Assembly (NCBI GenBank): GCA_047404135.1 | Contig: JBDOIT010000002.1 | Coordinates: 186,001-250,000, forward strand | Direction of reading: 5' to 3' | From: JAHZKS01 sp047404135 | GTDB lineage: Bacteria; Pseudomonadota; Alphaproteobacteria; Rickettsiales; JABSSG01 | DNA: 64,000 nucleotides | In this document: one piece after another, positions 9,344 through 18,591 of the stretch | How the letters are laid out: each line of letters begins with the position of its first letter | Position numbering within the stretch: the stretch's first letter is position 1 | The notes under the pieces: generated by a model | Databases searched by the model: none | Told to the model about the DNA's origin: nothing | Seen by the model: the letters and a program-made list of their open reading frames with translations, nothing else | Program-made: the position numbers and the translations under genes

Positions 9344-9997
9344 ATGTCGGACACCATGACTAAATCATCTCTATTAAAAAGCATAGAGAATGCAGAAATA
9401 CAAACTTTTCCTTGGGAGCATTTCTTCTACTACAACCCTCTGGATGAAGATCAGATCACGGAGATCAATAATGCTGAACCTCCAAAAAATATACAGATCT
9501 TTGATGGAACTAGAGCAGGTAATAACGGTATAGATCTAGACAGAAACCAACCCTCCCAATTATATGTCACAAAAGAAAATTCAGATCAATTTCCGGCTCT
9601 CACTAGATTCATAAAAGATATGATGTCAGAAGATATACGTAAAGCCTTCGCGAAACTTATCGGAAGCAAGGATAACCTTGAAGACTCTTATATTAGATTA
9701 GAAATAATACATGACACTAAAGGTTTCTGGTTAGAGCCACATTGTGACATACCAGAAAAACTTATTTCGAGCTTAGTATATATTAATGAAACAGAAGAAG
9801 ATTTAAATCTAGGAACCGATCTATACGATGAAAAAATCAATCTAGTAAGAACCGTCCCCTTTCAACATAATTTAGGATACTTATTCTCCGGGCCAAATAA
9901 ATGGCATGGTATGGAAAGAGGGAAAAGAATAAAATTTGTGCGCCGAGGGCTACAAATAAATTACGTAACATTTAAAACAGACTGGAAAGCAAGCTAG
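9344..9997 (+). CDS. Putative 2-oxoglutarate/Fe(II)-dependent oxygenase
   Basis: A 217-residue soluble protein that I read as a 2OG-Fe(II) oxygenase by its metal triad and spacing. These are an HxD pair in EPHCDIP (H133 and D135 from the start used here), a distal His in NKWHGME (H188), and an Arg 13 residues later (R201) suited to 2-oxoglutarate. The surrounding LISSLVYIN and GTDLYD segments resemble the jelly-roll strands of prolyl hydroxylase-like enzymes. The substrate is unknown. An in-frame TTG at 9332 and an ATG at 9356 are alternative starts; none has a strong ribosome site. It is placed between rpiB and glyA on the same strand, which gives no clear functional hint. Confidence 0.6.
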   Translation: MSDTMTKSSLLKSIENAEIQTFPWEHFFYYNPLDEDQITEINNAEPPKNIQIFDGTRAGNNGIDLDRNQPSQLYVTKENSDQFPALTRFIKDMMSEDIRKAFAKLIGSKDNLEDSYIRLEIIHDTKGFWLEPHCDIPEKLISSLVYINETEEDLNLGTDLYDEKINLVRTVPFQHNLGYLFSGPNKWHGMERGKRIKFVRRGLQINYVTFKTDWKAS

Positions 9998-10072
9998 TAG
10001 CACATGCGCAATACTTGCATTTGATATCCATCTAATGTACGATCTGTTGAATTATTTTAGCAGGGAATAAGC

Positions 10073-11368
10073 ATGACGGATATAGCGTCTAAAAAAATCA
10101 ATTTTTTTGAATCACCACTAGAGCAAGTTGACCCAGACATAGCGTTCTTCTTAAAGAAAGAACTTTCAAGGCAACAGTCTCAAATTGAACTAATCGCATC
10201 TGAAAATATTGTAAGTTCTGCAGTAATGTCCTCTCTTGCATCTGTACCTACCAATAAATATGCAGAAGGATACCCAGGGAAAAGATATTATGGAGGATGT
10301 GAATATGTAGATGAAATTGAAACAATAGCAATAGAAAGAGCAAAGCTATTATTTGATTGTGAATATGCAAATGTCCAACCTCATTCAGGATCTCAGGCTA
10401 ACCACGCTGTTTTCTTTTCCTTGCTAAACCCCGGAGATACAATCTTAGGAATGTCACTTGCCGATGGAGGGCATTTAACACATGGCGCATCACCAAATTT
10501 CTCTGGAAAATGGTTTAATGCAGTACATTATGGCGTCTCAGAAAAAACAGGACTAATAGATTATAACCAGATAGAAGAACTCGCAATCAAACATAAGCCA
10601 AAAATGATTATTGCTGGAGGGTCTGCATATCCAAGAAAAATTGACTTTTCTAAATTCAGAAAAATTTCAGATAAAGTTGGAGCGTATCTCTTGGCCGACA
10701 TAGCTCATTATGCCGGACTGATAGCATCAAAACTATACCCTTCTGCATCTAAATTTGCAGATGTCATGACAACTACTACCCACAAAACTCTGAGAGGGCC
10801 TAGAGGGGGAATGATCATGTCCAGCAATGAATCTTTATATAAGAAACTAAACTCCGCTATCTTCCCAGGAACTCAAGGTGGTCCTATTATGAATATCATA
10901 ACTGCAAAAGCTGTAGCCTTCAAAGAAGCTCTACAACCTGACTTCAAGCAATATTCTAGAGCTGTTATAAATAATGCGCAAGCAATGGGAGAGTCATTAA
11001 AAAATAGCGGATATAAGCTTGTTACGGGTGGAACTGATTCCCATTTGCTACTTATTGATCTAACAGACAAAAATATTTCTGGTAAAAAAGCGGAAAGAAG
11101 CTTAGAGAACGCAGGAATAACATGTAATAAAAACACAGTACCTGGTGAAACACGATCTCCATTCATCACATCTGGTATTCGCGTTGGATCCCCTGCGGGA
11201 ACCTCTAGAGGATTCAATGCGAGTGATTTTACAGAAATAGGTAATATGATGGCGTATGTATTAGATAATCTAGCAAATAACCCAGACGATAATGGCAAAG
11301 CTGAGCGAGAAACATTATCTAAAGCACAAGATCTGTGCAGTAAACATCCAATTTATCCAAACCTTTAG
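10073..11368 (+). CDS. glyA: Serine hydroxymethyltransferase GlyA
   Basis: PLP enzyme converting serine and tetrahydrofolate to glycine and methylene-tetrahydrofolate, the main source of one-carbon units. The 431-residue protein shows the N-terminal IASENIVS segment, YAEGYPGKRYYGG (residues 63-75), the PLP lysine K238 in TTTTHKTLRGPRGG, and the C-terminal GIRVGSPAGTSRG region. A ribosome-site-like AGGGA lies about 6 bp before the ATG. nrdR follows after 3 bp, a neighbour pair common in alphaproteobacteria. Confidence 0.97.
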   Translation: MTDIASKKINFFESPLEQVDPDIAFFLKKELSRQQSQIELIASENIVSSAVMSSLASVPTNKYAEGYPGKRYYGGCEYVDEIETIAIERAKLLFDCEYANVQPHSGSQANHAVFFSLLNPGDTILGMSLADGGHLTHGASPNFSGKWFNAVHYGVSEKTGLIDYNQIEELAIKHKPKMIIAGGSAYPRKIDFSKFRKISDKVGAYLLADIAHYAGLIASKLYPSASKFADVMTTTTHKTLRGPRGGMIMSSNESLYKKLNSAIFPGTQGGPIMNIITAKAVAFKEALQPDFKQYSRAVINNAQAMGESLKNSGYKLVTGGTDSHLLLIDLTDKNISGKKAERSLENAGITCNKNTVPGETRSPFITSGIRVGSPAGTSRGFNASDFTEIGNMMAYVLDNLANNPDDNGKAERETLSKAQDLCSKHPIYPNL

Positions 11369-11371
11369 AAT

Positions 11372-11833
11372 ATGCATTGTCCTTTCTGTTCAGCACCAGA
11401 CACCCAGGTAAAAGACTCTCGACAACGAGTTGATGGCAAATCTATCAAAAGAAGAAGGTATTGTGCAGATTGCGAATCAAGATTCACTACAATAGAAATG
11501 ATAGAGCCAAAAGAGCTAACCGTATTAAAGCGAGATGGATCAAAAAGACCTTTTAATAGGGATAATGTGATAAAAGCAGTCACAATAGCCACAAGAAAAC
11601 GCGATATCGCTGAGTGGCAAGTCGAGTCCTTGGTAGATAGAGTCATAGATAAAATAGAAAAATCAGGACAGGGAGAGATTCAAACAAACGAAATAGGAAA
11701 AATTATCATGGAAGAATTACAATATCTTGATGAAGTATCTTATGTGCGCTTTGCCTCTGTATATAAAGAGTTTTCAGAAGCTAAAGACTTCGAGAAGTTC
11801 TTAAATAAAATGAGTAAATCAAAAAACAAATAA
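11372..11833 (+). CDS. nrdR: Transcriptional repressor NrdR
   Basis: A 153-residue zinc-ribbon/ATP-cone protein that senses nucleotides and represses ribonucleotide reductase genes. The zinc ribbon is formed by CPFC (residues 3-6) and CADC (about 31-34), followed by SRFTTIE. The ATP-cone begins with LTVLKRDGSKRPFNRDNV. The length matches the family. It follows glyA by 3 bp. No ribonucleotide reductase gene lies in this window, so its targets are elsewhere. Confidence 0.96.
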   Translation: MHCPFCSAPDTQVKDSRQRVDGKSIKRRRYCADCESRFTTIEMIEPKELTVLKRDGSKRPFNRDNVIKAVTIATRKRDIAEWQVESLVDRVIDKIEKSGQGEIQTNEIGKIIMEELQYLDEVSYVRFASVYKEFSEAKDFEKFLNKMSKSKNK

Positions 11834-11924
11834 CAATCTTTTATTTTAATAGTTAGATTATAGTGAGCACAATCTTTTTTCTTTAATAAATAATATTTTA
11901 GATATATCAAAATTTAACTCAGGG

Positions 11925-12198
11925 AAAATGCTTTTTGATATACATAGAAAAAAACTGATCTTATTTTATTAGATATATTCATTCCTGACCTTAGAGGTAC
12001 CAAACTAGTAAAACTCCTCCGATCTCATATAAAATATAAACACACGCCTATTATCCTGCAGACCAGTGCAAAATACGACATCGATACTTCAGAAATGCAT
12101 GAATATGCACCGATTGGATATTTGTATATACTGCAAAGCCTTATAATAAAGAAGAGCTAAATATCGAAATAGAGCGTTTTCTATCTGCACATGCTTAA
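11925..12198 (+). pseudogene. Broken CheY-like response regulator receiver domain
   Basis: The stretch between nrdR and gpmI has no intact gene but translates, in pieces, to a receiver domain. From about 11957 one frame reads DLILLDIFIPDLRGTKLV, with the phospho-acceptor Asp context, and then TPIILQTSAKY, the beta-4 segment with the conserved Thr/Ser. It stops at a TAA near 12160. Another frame then supplies AKPYNKEELNIEIERFL, with the invariant Lys-Pro, up to a stop at 12196-12198. A further shift near the seven-A run at 11948-11954 is needed to continue upstream. At least two frameshifts make it non-functional. The rest of 11834-12265 shows nothing I can name. Confidence 0.7.
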
Positions 12199-12265
12199 AA
12201 AAATTATAATACACACATATTCAAAAATCTTATATGATACATACTGTAGATAAAAAATATGATTT

Positions 12266-13801
12266 ATGAACAAGAAAGAGCCTGTAGTATTATGTATTTT
12301 AGATGGATGGGGAATTGCACCTCCGTCACCTCATAATGCAATATTTAACGCAAAGCCCGAATTTTTCAATTCCTTGCTGCAAAACTATCCTCATTCCAAG
12401 CTATTTGCTTCTGAAGAAGAAGTTGGATTGCCAAAGGGCCAAATGGGAAATTCTGAAGTAGGACACATGACCATAGGTAGCGGCAGAGTGATCGAGCAGG
12501 ACCTTATAAGAATAAACCGATCGATTTCCGATGGATCATTTGTCAAAACTGAAGCAATTACTGAATTCATAAATAATTTCGACAAAGAGCAACATAACTG
12601 CCACCTTATAGGATTAATCTCAGATGGAGGAGTGCATTCGCATATTGATCATACTCTTCACATCGCAAAATTCTTGAATTCCCTAAGAATAAGAACCCAT
12701 ATTCATATAATCTGCGATGGCAGAGACACGCTACCTAAATCCTCCAAAGGATTCATATCCAAAATCAAAAAACTCATTGAATCTCATCCCTATATTTCCA
12801 TTGCAACACTTAGCGGGAGATTTTATAGCATGGATAGAGATAATAGAAATGAAAGAACAGAAAAAGCATTAGACGCTATTATTGACGGAGGAAATAAAAC
12901 TTTTGTTGATCCCCAAGATGCAATATCCAAATCCTATGAAGGCAAAATAACAGATGAATTTATTACTCCTCAATCCAATAAAAAATTTAATGGAGTACAA
13001 GATGGAGATTCAATTATCTTCACAAATTTCCGCGCTGATCGTATGAGGCAAATTGTTAGATCGATCACTACGCAAAAAAAAATAGTGTTATCCCATATTC
13101 TTACGATGACATCATACGCTGAAGATCTAGAAAAAATTGCACAGCCTATTTTTATCAGAAAACCAGTAGAGCGCATCTTATCCGAAGTCATTGCAAGCCA
13201 AGGTCTTGCACAGTTAAAAATTGCAGAAACAGAAAAATATGCCCATGTAACTTTTTTCTTAAACTCCGGAAGAGATCTACCATATAAAAAAGAAGACCAT
13301 ATATTGATTGATTCCCCAAATATAAAAACATACGACCGAAAACCAGAAATGTCTGCAAACCAGATAACCTCTAAGTTAATTCATTCCATAAAAGAAGAAA
13401 AATATGATTTCATAGTAGTTAATTATGCAAATGCTGACATGGTTGGGCATACAGGAAATTATGATGCAACCATTAAAGCAATAAAATACTTAGATCAATG
13501 TATAGAAAAATTAGCTAACATAGTAACAGAGAAAAATGGAAGCCTGTTTATAACTGCAGACCATGGTAATGCAGAGATTATGTTTGATAATAAGAAAAAA
13601 TCTCCTTATACTTCACACACTCTAAACCCCGTACCATTTATCTGCGTAAATAACAACAAAAGAGACACCAAAATGAGGGATGGAACTTTATCGGATATAG
13701 CCCCCACTATATTGAGAGCTCTTAACCTTAAAGTTCCTAGAGACATGACAGGATCCTGTTTAATAGAAGAAATGCATTATGAAGGCCAAAAAGAAAGATA
13801 A
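12266..13801 (+). CDS. gpmI: 2,3-bisphosphoglycerate-independent phosphoglycerate mutase
   Basis: Manganese-dependent enzyme interconverting 3- and 2-phosphoglycerate. The 511-residue protein begins with the metal-binding LDGWG (residues 12-16), has the phosphoserine in MGNSEVGHMTIGSGR (S63), the substrate-binding HIICDGRDT and SGRFYSMDRDNR segments, and the C-terminal metal ligands in NYANADMVGHTG and TADHGNAE. It overlaps lepB by 23 bp. Confidence 0.96.
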   Translation: MNKKEPVVLCILDGWGIAPPSPHNAIFNAKPEFFNSLLQNYPHSKLFASEEEVGLPKGQMGNSEVGHMTIGSGRVIEQDLIRINRSISDGSFVKTEAITEFINNFDKEQHNCHLIGLISDGGVHSHIDHTLHIAKFLNSLRIRTHIHIICDGRDTLPKSSKGFISKIKKLIESHPYISIATLSGRFYSMDRDNRNERTEKALDAIIDGGNKTFVDPQDAISKSYEGKITDEFITPQSNKKFNGVQDGDSIIFTNFRADRMRQIVRSITTQKKIVLSHILTMTSYAEDLEKIAQPIFIRKPVERILSEVIASQGLAQLKIAETEKYAHVTFFLNSGRDLPYKKEDHILIDSPNIKTYDRKPEMSANQITSKLIHSIKEEKYDFIVVNYANADMVGHTGNYDATIKAIKYLDQCIEKLANIVTEKNGSLFITADHGNAEIMFDNKKKSPYTSHTLNPVPFICVNNNKRDTKMRDGTLSDIAPTILRALNLKVPRDMTGSCLIEEMHYEGQKER

Positions 13802-14504
13802 AAGTTTTATAGAGAATCTATTAGAAATAGTGGCTCTTGTATTCATCGCTCTGATATTTAGATCAGTACTTTATGAACCATATGTAGTACCTAGCTCCTC
13901 TATGTTGCCGTCTTTACTTATAGGTGACCGCATAGTGGTGAGTAAGTATTCTTACGGAATTAGCAGATACTCCTTTCCCTTTTCCCCAAATTTATTTAAA
14001 GGAAGAATACTTGTATATAACAAACCTCAGCAAGGAGATATTGTTGTTTTTGAAACAGACAAAATATATGTGAAGAGAATAATAGGAACTCCTGGTGACA
14101 AAATTCAAATGATAGATGGAGTGCTATATGTGAATGACCACAGAGTACCTAAGGTAATCAGTGGATTATTTAAATATCATGACAATATAGATGTCCCTCA
14201 ATATCTTGAAGCACTACCTAACGGAGCACAACATAGAAGCTTAGACCTGTATAGAAACTCGAGGTTCGATACAACAGAAGAGTTTACAGTGCCCAAAGGG
14301 CATTATTTTGTGATGGGAGACAATAGAGATGATTCTAGAGATAGTAGAGATCAAAACGGCCCCATTGGCTTTGTCCCAGAAGAAAATCTTTTAGGAAAGG
14401 TAAGCACTGTACTATTTTCTTCTCCTGAAATAAGTTGGTGGAATATACCGAATATATTACTTAATTTAAAATTAGATAGATTTTTTTATTCGTTGGTAAA
14501 ATAA
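13779..14504 (+). CDS. lepB: Signal peptidase I LepB
   Basis: Inner-membrane Ser/Lys protease that removes signal peptides from exported proteins. One membrane segment (about residues 12-30) is followed by box B PSSSMLPSL with the catalytic Ser41, the general-base Lys99 in YVKRIIGTPGD, and box E GDNRDDSRDSR. The 241-residue length fits alphaproteobacterial enzymes with a single anchor. It starts inside the end of gpmI and is followed by rnc after 1 bp, beginning the conserved lepB-rnc-era unit. Confidence 0.95.
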   Translation: MKAKKKDKSFIENLLEIVALVFIALIFRSVLYEPYVVPSSSMLPSLLIGDRIVVSKYSYGISRYSFPFSPNLFKGRILVYNKPQQGDIVVFETDKIYVKRIIGTPGDKIQMIDGVLYVNDHRVPKVISGLFKYHDNIDVPQYLEALPNGAQHRSLDLYRNSRFDTTEEFTVPKGHYFVMGDNRDDSRDSRDQNGPIGFVPEENLLGKVSTVLFSSPEISWWNIPNILLNLKLDRFFYSLVK

Positions 14505-14505
14505 T

Positions 14506-15180
14506 ATGTTTTCAGATTTTTCTAAAAACCTTAATTATACTTTTAATAATATCGCTCTACTAAAGGAGGCACTGACTCACCCTAGTGCCAATGAAGAGAA
14601 GAACTACGAACGCTTAGAGTTTTTAGGTGATAGCGTTCTAACCCTAGCCGTAACTGCAATATTGATCAGTAAGTTCAAAAATGAGCAAGAAGGCGATTTA
14701 GCAAAAAGACGCTCCGCTGCAATCAATGGAAAGGTTTTATCCAAAATTGCAGAAAGATTAGGGGTTCAACATCACGTCATTCTATCTGATAGCGAGGAAG
14801 GAACCGGAGGGAGAGATAATATAAAAATCCTAGAAAATACTATGGAGGCGATTATAGGAGCCTTATATTTAGATGGAGGCATTGAAGCTCCAACTGCATT
14901 CATAAAAAAACACTGGATCCCGGTAATAGAACAAAACATCTATCCACCTGTTGATGAGAAAACATTTTTGCAAGAATGGGCACAATCACACCATTATAAT
15001 ATTCCCGTGTATAATGTCTCTGAGAAGGGCGGACCAGATCATAATCCTCATTTTACAGTCACCGTTTGCGTGAGCAATCTTCCTAAAACTACTGGACATG
15101 GTCATTCTAAGAAAGACGCAGAGAAAAATGCTGCTGCTAACATTATAAAATATATAAAGCAAAATGACAAAAAAAACTAA
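14506..15180 (+). CDS. rnc: Ribonuclease III
   Basis: Double-strand-specific endoribonuclease that processes rRNA precursors. The signature NYERLEFLGDSVL is at residues 33-45, with a second acidic site residue in ENTMEAIIGALYLDGG. A C-terminal dsRNA-binding domain (about 152-220) ends with HSKKDAEKNAAANII. It has very likely substrates in this window: both rRNA units are flanked by long inverted repeats able to form RNase III stems. It overlaps era by 17 bp. Confidence 0.96.
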   Translation: MFSDFSKNLNYTFNNIALLKEALTHPSANEEKNYERLEFLGDSVLTLAVTAILISKFKNEQEGDLAKRRSAAINGKVLSKIAERLGVQHHVILSDSEEGTGGRDNIKILENTMEAIIGALYLDGGIEAPTAFIKKHWIPVIEQNIYPPVDEKTFLQEWAQSHHYNIPVYNVSEKGGPDHNPHFTVTVCVSNLPKTTGHGHSKKDAEKNAAANIIKYIKQNDKKN

Positions 15181-16030
15181 ATTCATCACATTTGTTGGCG
15201 CTCCTAATGTTGGAAAATCAACATTACTCAACCTATTGATGGATCAAAAAATATCTATAGTTACACCAAAGGCGCAAACCACACGAACATCACTAAAAGG
15301 TATCAAAATCTTTGGAGACACACAACTGATATTCATCGATACGCCAGGTCTGTTTACCCCCAAAACCTATACTGACAAAGCAATGGTAGATTGCGCTCTA
15401 CAGATGATCTCTGGTACAGATGAGGTCGCTTTATTGATAGATGCAAAACACCCACTTACCGATGCAAACAAAAAAATAATAGAAAACATCCAAAAAGAAA
15501 AAGTGCCCGCTATACTCCTGATCAATAAAATTGATCAGGTGAAAAAGCCAGATTTACTCGCAATCATCAGCAAGCTTAATGAGTTACATAATTTTAACCA
15601 AACTTTTGTGATCTCAGCTCTAAAGAAAAAAGGAATAGAGTCTTTATTAGATTATTTAATATCTTCTGCTGATACCTTCCCATGGCCTTTCTCAGAAGAT
15701 GAAATCACCACAGCACCTCTCAAATTCATGATCTCAGAAATTGTTAGAGAGAAAATATTCTTATTCACTAACAAAGAAATACCGTACTCAACATACGTAG
15801 AAGTTGAGCATTGGAAAGAGCAAGAAAAAACCGATGTAATAGATATACTGATCAGAGTTAGAGACCGTAACCACAAAAAAATAATACTAGGAGCACAAGG
15901 AGATCTAATAAAAAAAATTGGAACAAAAGCAAGGGGAGAGATAGAAAAACTATTAAACAAGAAGATCTTCTTAAGAACGCATCTAAAAATCTCCAGTATT
16001 GATCAGATAATGCAATACAAACCCTATTAA
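15164..16030 (+). CDS. era: GTPase Era
   Basis: Ribosome-assembly GTPase that binds the 3' end of 16S rRNA. G1 GAPNVGKST is at residues 12-20, G2 lies in the AQTTRTSLKG segment, G3 DTPG at 59-62 and G4 NKID at 121-124. The C-terminal KH domain contains ILGAQGDLIKKIGTKAR. The length, 288 residues, is normal. It is the last gene of the lepB-rnc-era unit. Confidence 0.96.
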   Translation: MTKKTKFITFVGAPNVGKSTLLNLLMDQKISIVTPKAQTTRTSLKGIKIFGDTQLIFIDTPGLFTPKTYTDKAMVDCALQMISGTDEVALLIDAKHPLTDANKKIIENIQKEKVPAILLINKIDQVKKPDLLAIISKLNELHNFNQTFVISALKKKGIESLLDYLISSADTFPWPFSEDEITTAPLKFMISEIVREKIFLFTNKEIPYSTYVEVEHWKEQEKTDVIDILIRVRDRNHKKIILGAQGDLIKKIGTKARGEIEKLLNKKIFLRTHLKISSIDQIMQYKPY

Positions 16031-16120
16031 ACTAAATTTAATTGTAAAAAATTAAGAATTTGCTTTACTTATTTTCTATAGATTGTATTTTTCCTCTATA
16101 TATACCACAAAGTATTTAAT

Positions 16121-16330
16121 ATGAATTTGCACTCTTCTTTGCTTGATCTTTTAGCTTGTCCTATTACAAAAGATAAGCTAATCTACGATCATGAAAATCA
16201 ACAACTCATCAGTATAAAAGCTAGACTTGCTTTTCCTGTTGTTGATGGGATTCCGATGTTACTTGTATCTGAGGGAAAGAAAGTCAGCGAAGATCGTCTT
16301 GAAAAACTACAAAAGAATGAGAGCGCTTAG
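16121..16330 (+). CDS. Trm112-like small protein (YcaR family)
   Basis: A 69-residue protein of the Trm112/YcaR type: LLDLLACPITKDKL near the N terminus and FPVVDGIPMLL in the second half are the recognisable signatures. Only the first of the usual zinc-binding cysteines is present. Bacterial members are small and their role is poorly defined; eukaryotic Trm112 activates methyltransferases. It stands between era and tRNA-Leu. Confidence 0.85.
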   Translation: MNLHSSLLDLLACPITKDKLIYDHENQQLISIKARLAFPVVDGIPMLLVSEGKKVSEDRLEKLQKNESA

Positions 16331-16348
16331 AATCTTATGAGTAAAAAT

Positions 16349-16435
16349 GCCCGCGTGATGGAATTGGTAGACATAACGGACTTAAAATCCGTGGAGCATT
16401 AGCTCTTGCCGGTTCAAGTCCGGCCGCGGGTACCA
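16349..16435 (+). tRNA. tRNA-Leu (anticodon UAA)
   Basis: An 87-base cloverleaf with acceptor arm GCCCGCG pairing with CGCGGGT, a long variable arm as expected for Leu, and the T loop GGTTCAAGTCC. The anticodon loop CTTAAAA gives TAA at 16383-16385. The 3' CCA is encoded (16433-16435). It reads UUA and, by wobble, UUG codons. Confidence 0.95.
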
Positions 16436-16474
16436 TCCACCCCATCAATATAAAAAAATCAGAAGGTATAGAAA

Positions 16475-16981
16475 TTAAGCGGCTTGCTTTTCTTTGATTA
16501 CACTAAGCAATTGCTCAGATGCTTTCTCAAGGGAAATTTGATAAATTACAGAATATTCCTTCACCAATCTTGAAAGGGCAGATTCGTATATTACTCTTTC
16601 GCTATAAGAACGGTTAGTATCTTCAGAATTTTTGAATAAGTCTCTCACTACTTCAGCAACAAGAATTAATTCACCAGAATTAATCTTTGACTCGTATTCC
16701 GCAGCCCTTCTACTCCACATTCCTCTTGCAGCTTTCGGGGTACTCTCAAGAACATCTAACACTCTGTCCATTTCTTTTCGTGTAACCAAGTGACGCAAAC
16801 CTACTTTCTCAGCTTTTTTCATAGGTATCCTCATGGACATCTTGTCTTTCTCAAAATTGACAACAAATAATTCAATTGTCAAATCACTGATTAGCTGCTC
16901 CTCGATATCTACTATTTTACCAACACCGTGGGAAGGATAAACAACTGAATCGCCTATGTTAAAAGACACTCCGATAGCCAT
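16475..16981 (-). CDS. carD: CarD/CdnL family RNA polymerase-binding regulator
   Basis: A 168-residue member of the CarD/CdnL family, which binds the RNA polymerase beta subunit and stabilises open promoter complexes, notably at rRNA promoters. The N-terminal Tudor-like RNAP-interaction domain carries VVYPSHGVGKI. The C-terminal helical domain contains MWSRRAAEYESKINSG, with the conserved Trp that contacts the upstream edge of the bubble. In Caulobacter the homologue controls growth genes and rRNA. Here it could act on the two rRNA promoters seen in this window (inference). Confidence 0.9.
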   Translation of the reverse strand: MAIGVSFNIGDSVVYPSHGVGKIVDIEEQLISDLTIELFVVNFEKDKMSMRIPMKKAEKVGLRHLVTRKEMDRVLDVLESTPKAARGMWSRRAAEYESKINSGELILVAEVVRDLFKNSEDTNRSYSERVIYESALSRLVKEYSVIYQISLEKASEQLLSVIKEKQAA

Positions 16982-17239
16982 AGAAACCTCTGAATTGAAT
17001 TAAATGAACAAGTTTTCGTTTAGACATGCTAGCACAAAATCGCCAATCAATAAAGGTTTAATTTTTAAGCTATTCGTATTATATGCGCAACACCAAGGAT
17101 GCCATTAGAAAGAAGAGCATTAGAATAATTTTTTATTAACTTTCCTCTCTTGATTTTATCTCTCTCAGAATCTTTATGCTCACCGGATCCACTTTGTTCT
17201 TTTTCACATACACCCTCTGTTAATAAAGAGCAAATATCC

Positions 17240-17692
17240 TTACCTTTGGTTGTGCTTTAGAAGATGCGCTTTTTCTCGCTTCCACTCTCTTTCTTTGACA
17301 GTCTGCCTTTTATCCGAGTTATCTTTACCTTTAGCTATAGCAATTTCTAATTTTATTAGATTCCTTGAGTTGAAATACGCCTTTAGTGGAACCATTGTGT
17401 AGCCGGATTTTTTTATCTTCCCCACTATCTTATTCATTTCTCTCTTGTGCAGAAGAAGTTTTCTATATCTATTCTCCTGATGGTTCTGCATTGTAGCTTT
17501 CTCATATCTAGGAACATGAGAATTCATAAGCATCATCTCTCCTTTGCTAATACTAACAAAAGAATCATTGATATTAATTCCGTTCTTTCTAATAGACTTC
17601 ACCTCGGTTCCAAGCAAAACTATCCCCGCTTCAAAACTATCTTCAATAAAATATTCGTGACGTGCTTTTTTATTATTGGTAATTAGCTTCAT
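17240..17692 (-). CDS. smpB: SsrA-binding protein SmpB
   Basis: Partner of tmRNA in trans-translation, which rescues stalled ribosomes. The 150-residue protein shows the family signatures NKKARHEYFIEDSFEAGI, LLGTEVKSIR, RYRKLLLHKREM and a basic C-terminal tail REWKREKAHLL. It begins inside the stop of dapA (4 bp overlap). tmRNA itself is not recognised in this window. Confidence 0.96.
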   Translation of the reverse strand: MKLITNNKKARHEYFIEDSFEAGIVLLGTEVKSIRKNGININDSFVSISKGEMMLMNSHVPRYEKATMQNHQENRYRKLLLHKREMNKIVGKIKKSGYTMVPLKAYFNSRNLIKLEIAIAKGKDNSDKRQTVKEREWKREKAHLLKHNQR

Positions 17693-18579
17693 GTCAGCAC
17701 TGTTAATTCGGACATAGCCTTATTAATAAGATCCTTATTATGCTTTTGCAGAGTTACTAGAGGCAATCTTACATTCTGAGAACATACACCCATTAACTCA
17801 GCGCAATATTTTACAGGCACAGGATTTATTTCACAACCTAACAGCTCGAAAATATCAAAATACCTTTTGTATATCTTTAGCGCCTCCATAGTATTACCTT
17901 CAGAAAATCTTTTATATATCTCAAGCATTTCCTTTGGGAAAATATTCGATGCAACAGATATAACTCCGTGTCCTCCATGAGAGTAGAATGGCAATATATT
18001 AGCATCATCTCCAGAAAACTGCACAAAATGCTCCCCTACTCTTTTCTGAGTATCCAATATCCTAGATGTTTCGCCAGAAACATCTTTGATTCCAATAACA
18101 TTTTTGAGCTTACTTAGCTTTTCTAACATACTCACATCTACATCTACACTAGTGCGACCCGGGTGATTATAAACTATTATAGGAATATCAACCTTACTAT
18201 CTACCTCTGTAAAATGGGCAATAATACCCTCCTTAGAGGGCTTATTATAATAGGGTGCAATTATTAGAAGCCCATCTACTCCTAGATTCCGAGCTTTCAA
18301 TGCATTGCTGCATGTTTTAGCAGTATTATTTAACCCAACACCCGCAATAACTGGAACCCTTCCATCTGAACATCTTACAGATATATCTATTAGCTTGAAG
18401 GTTTCCTCTTCAGATAAGCATGGGCTCTCCGCAGTAGTGCCGCATACTACTAATCCATGAATCTTGCTGCTCATTTGAGACTTAAGAAGATTCTCGAACT
18501 GATGAAAATTTACTGATCCATCAGAGTTAAAAGGAGTGATCAGTGCTGTAAAAACACCGCAAAATTTATTGCTCATCAT
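17689..18579 (-). CDS. dapA: 4-hydroxy-tetrahydrodipicolinate synthase DapA
   Basis: Condenses pyruvate and aspartate semialdehyde, the first committed step to diaminopimelate and lysine. Catalytic residues are visible: the Schiff-base Lys165 in GIKDVSGE, Tyr137 in IVYNHPGRT, and the GTTAE turn (residues 47-51). The length of 296 is standard. It sits upstream of smpB, as in other alphaproteobacteria. Its presence supports retention of DAP-type peptidoglycan synthesis. Confidence 0.96.
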   Translation of the reverse strand: MMSNKFCGVFTALITPFNSDGSVNFHQFENLLKSQMSSKIHGLVVCGTTAESPCLSEEETFKLIDISVRCSDGRVPVIAGVGLNNTAKTCSNALKARNLGVDGLLIIAPYYNKPSKEGIIAHFTEVDSKVDIPIIVYNHPGRTSVDVDVSMLEKLSKLKNVIGIKDVSGETSRILDTQKRVGEHFVQFSGDDANILPFYSHGGHGVISVASNIFPKEMLEIYKRFSEGNTMEALKIYKRYFDIFELLGCEINPVPVKYCAELMGVCSQNVRLPLVTLQKHNKDLINKAMSELTVLT

Positions 18580-18591
18580 ACTAAAACCATT

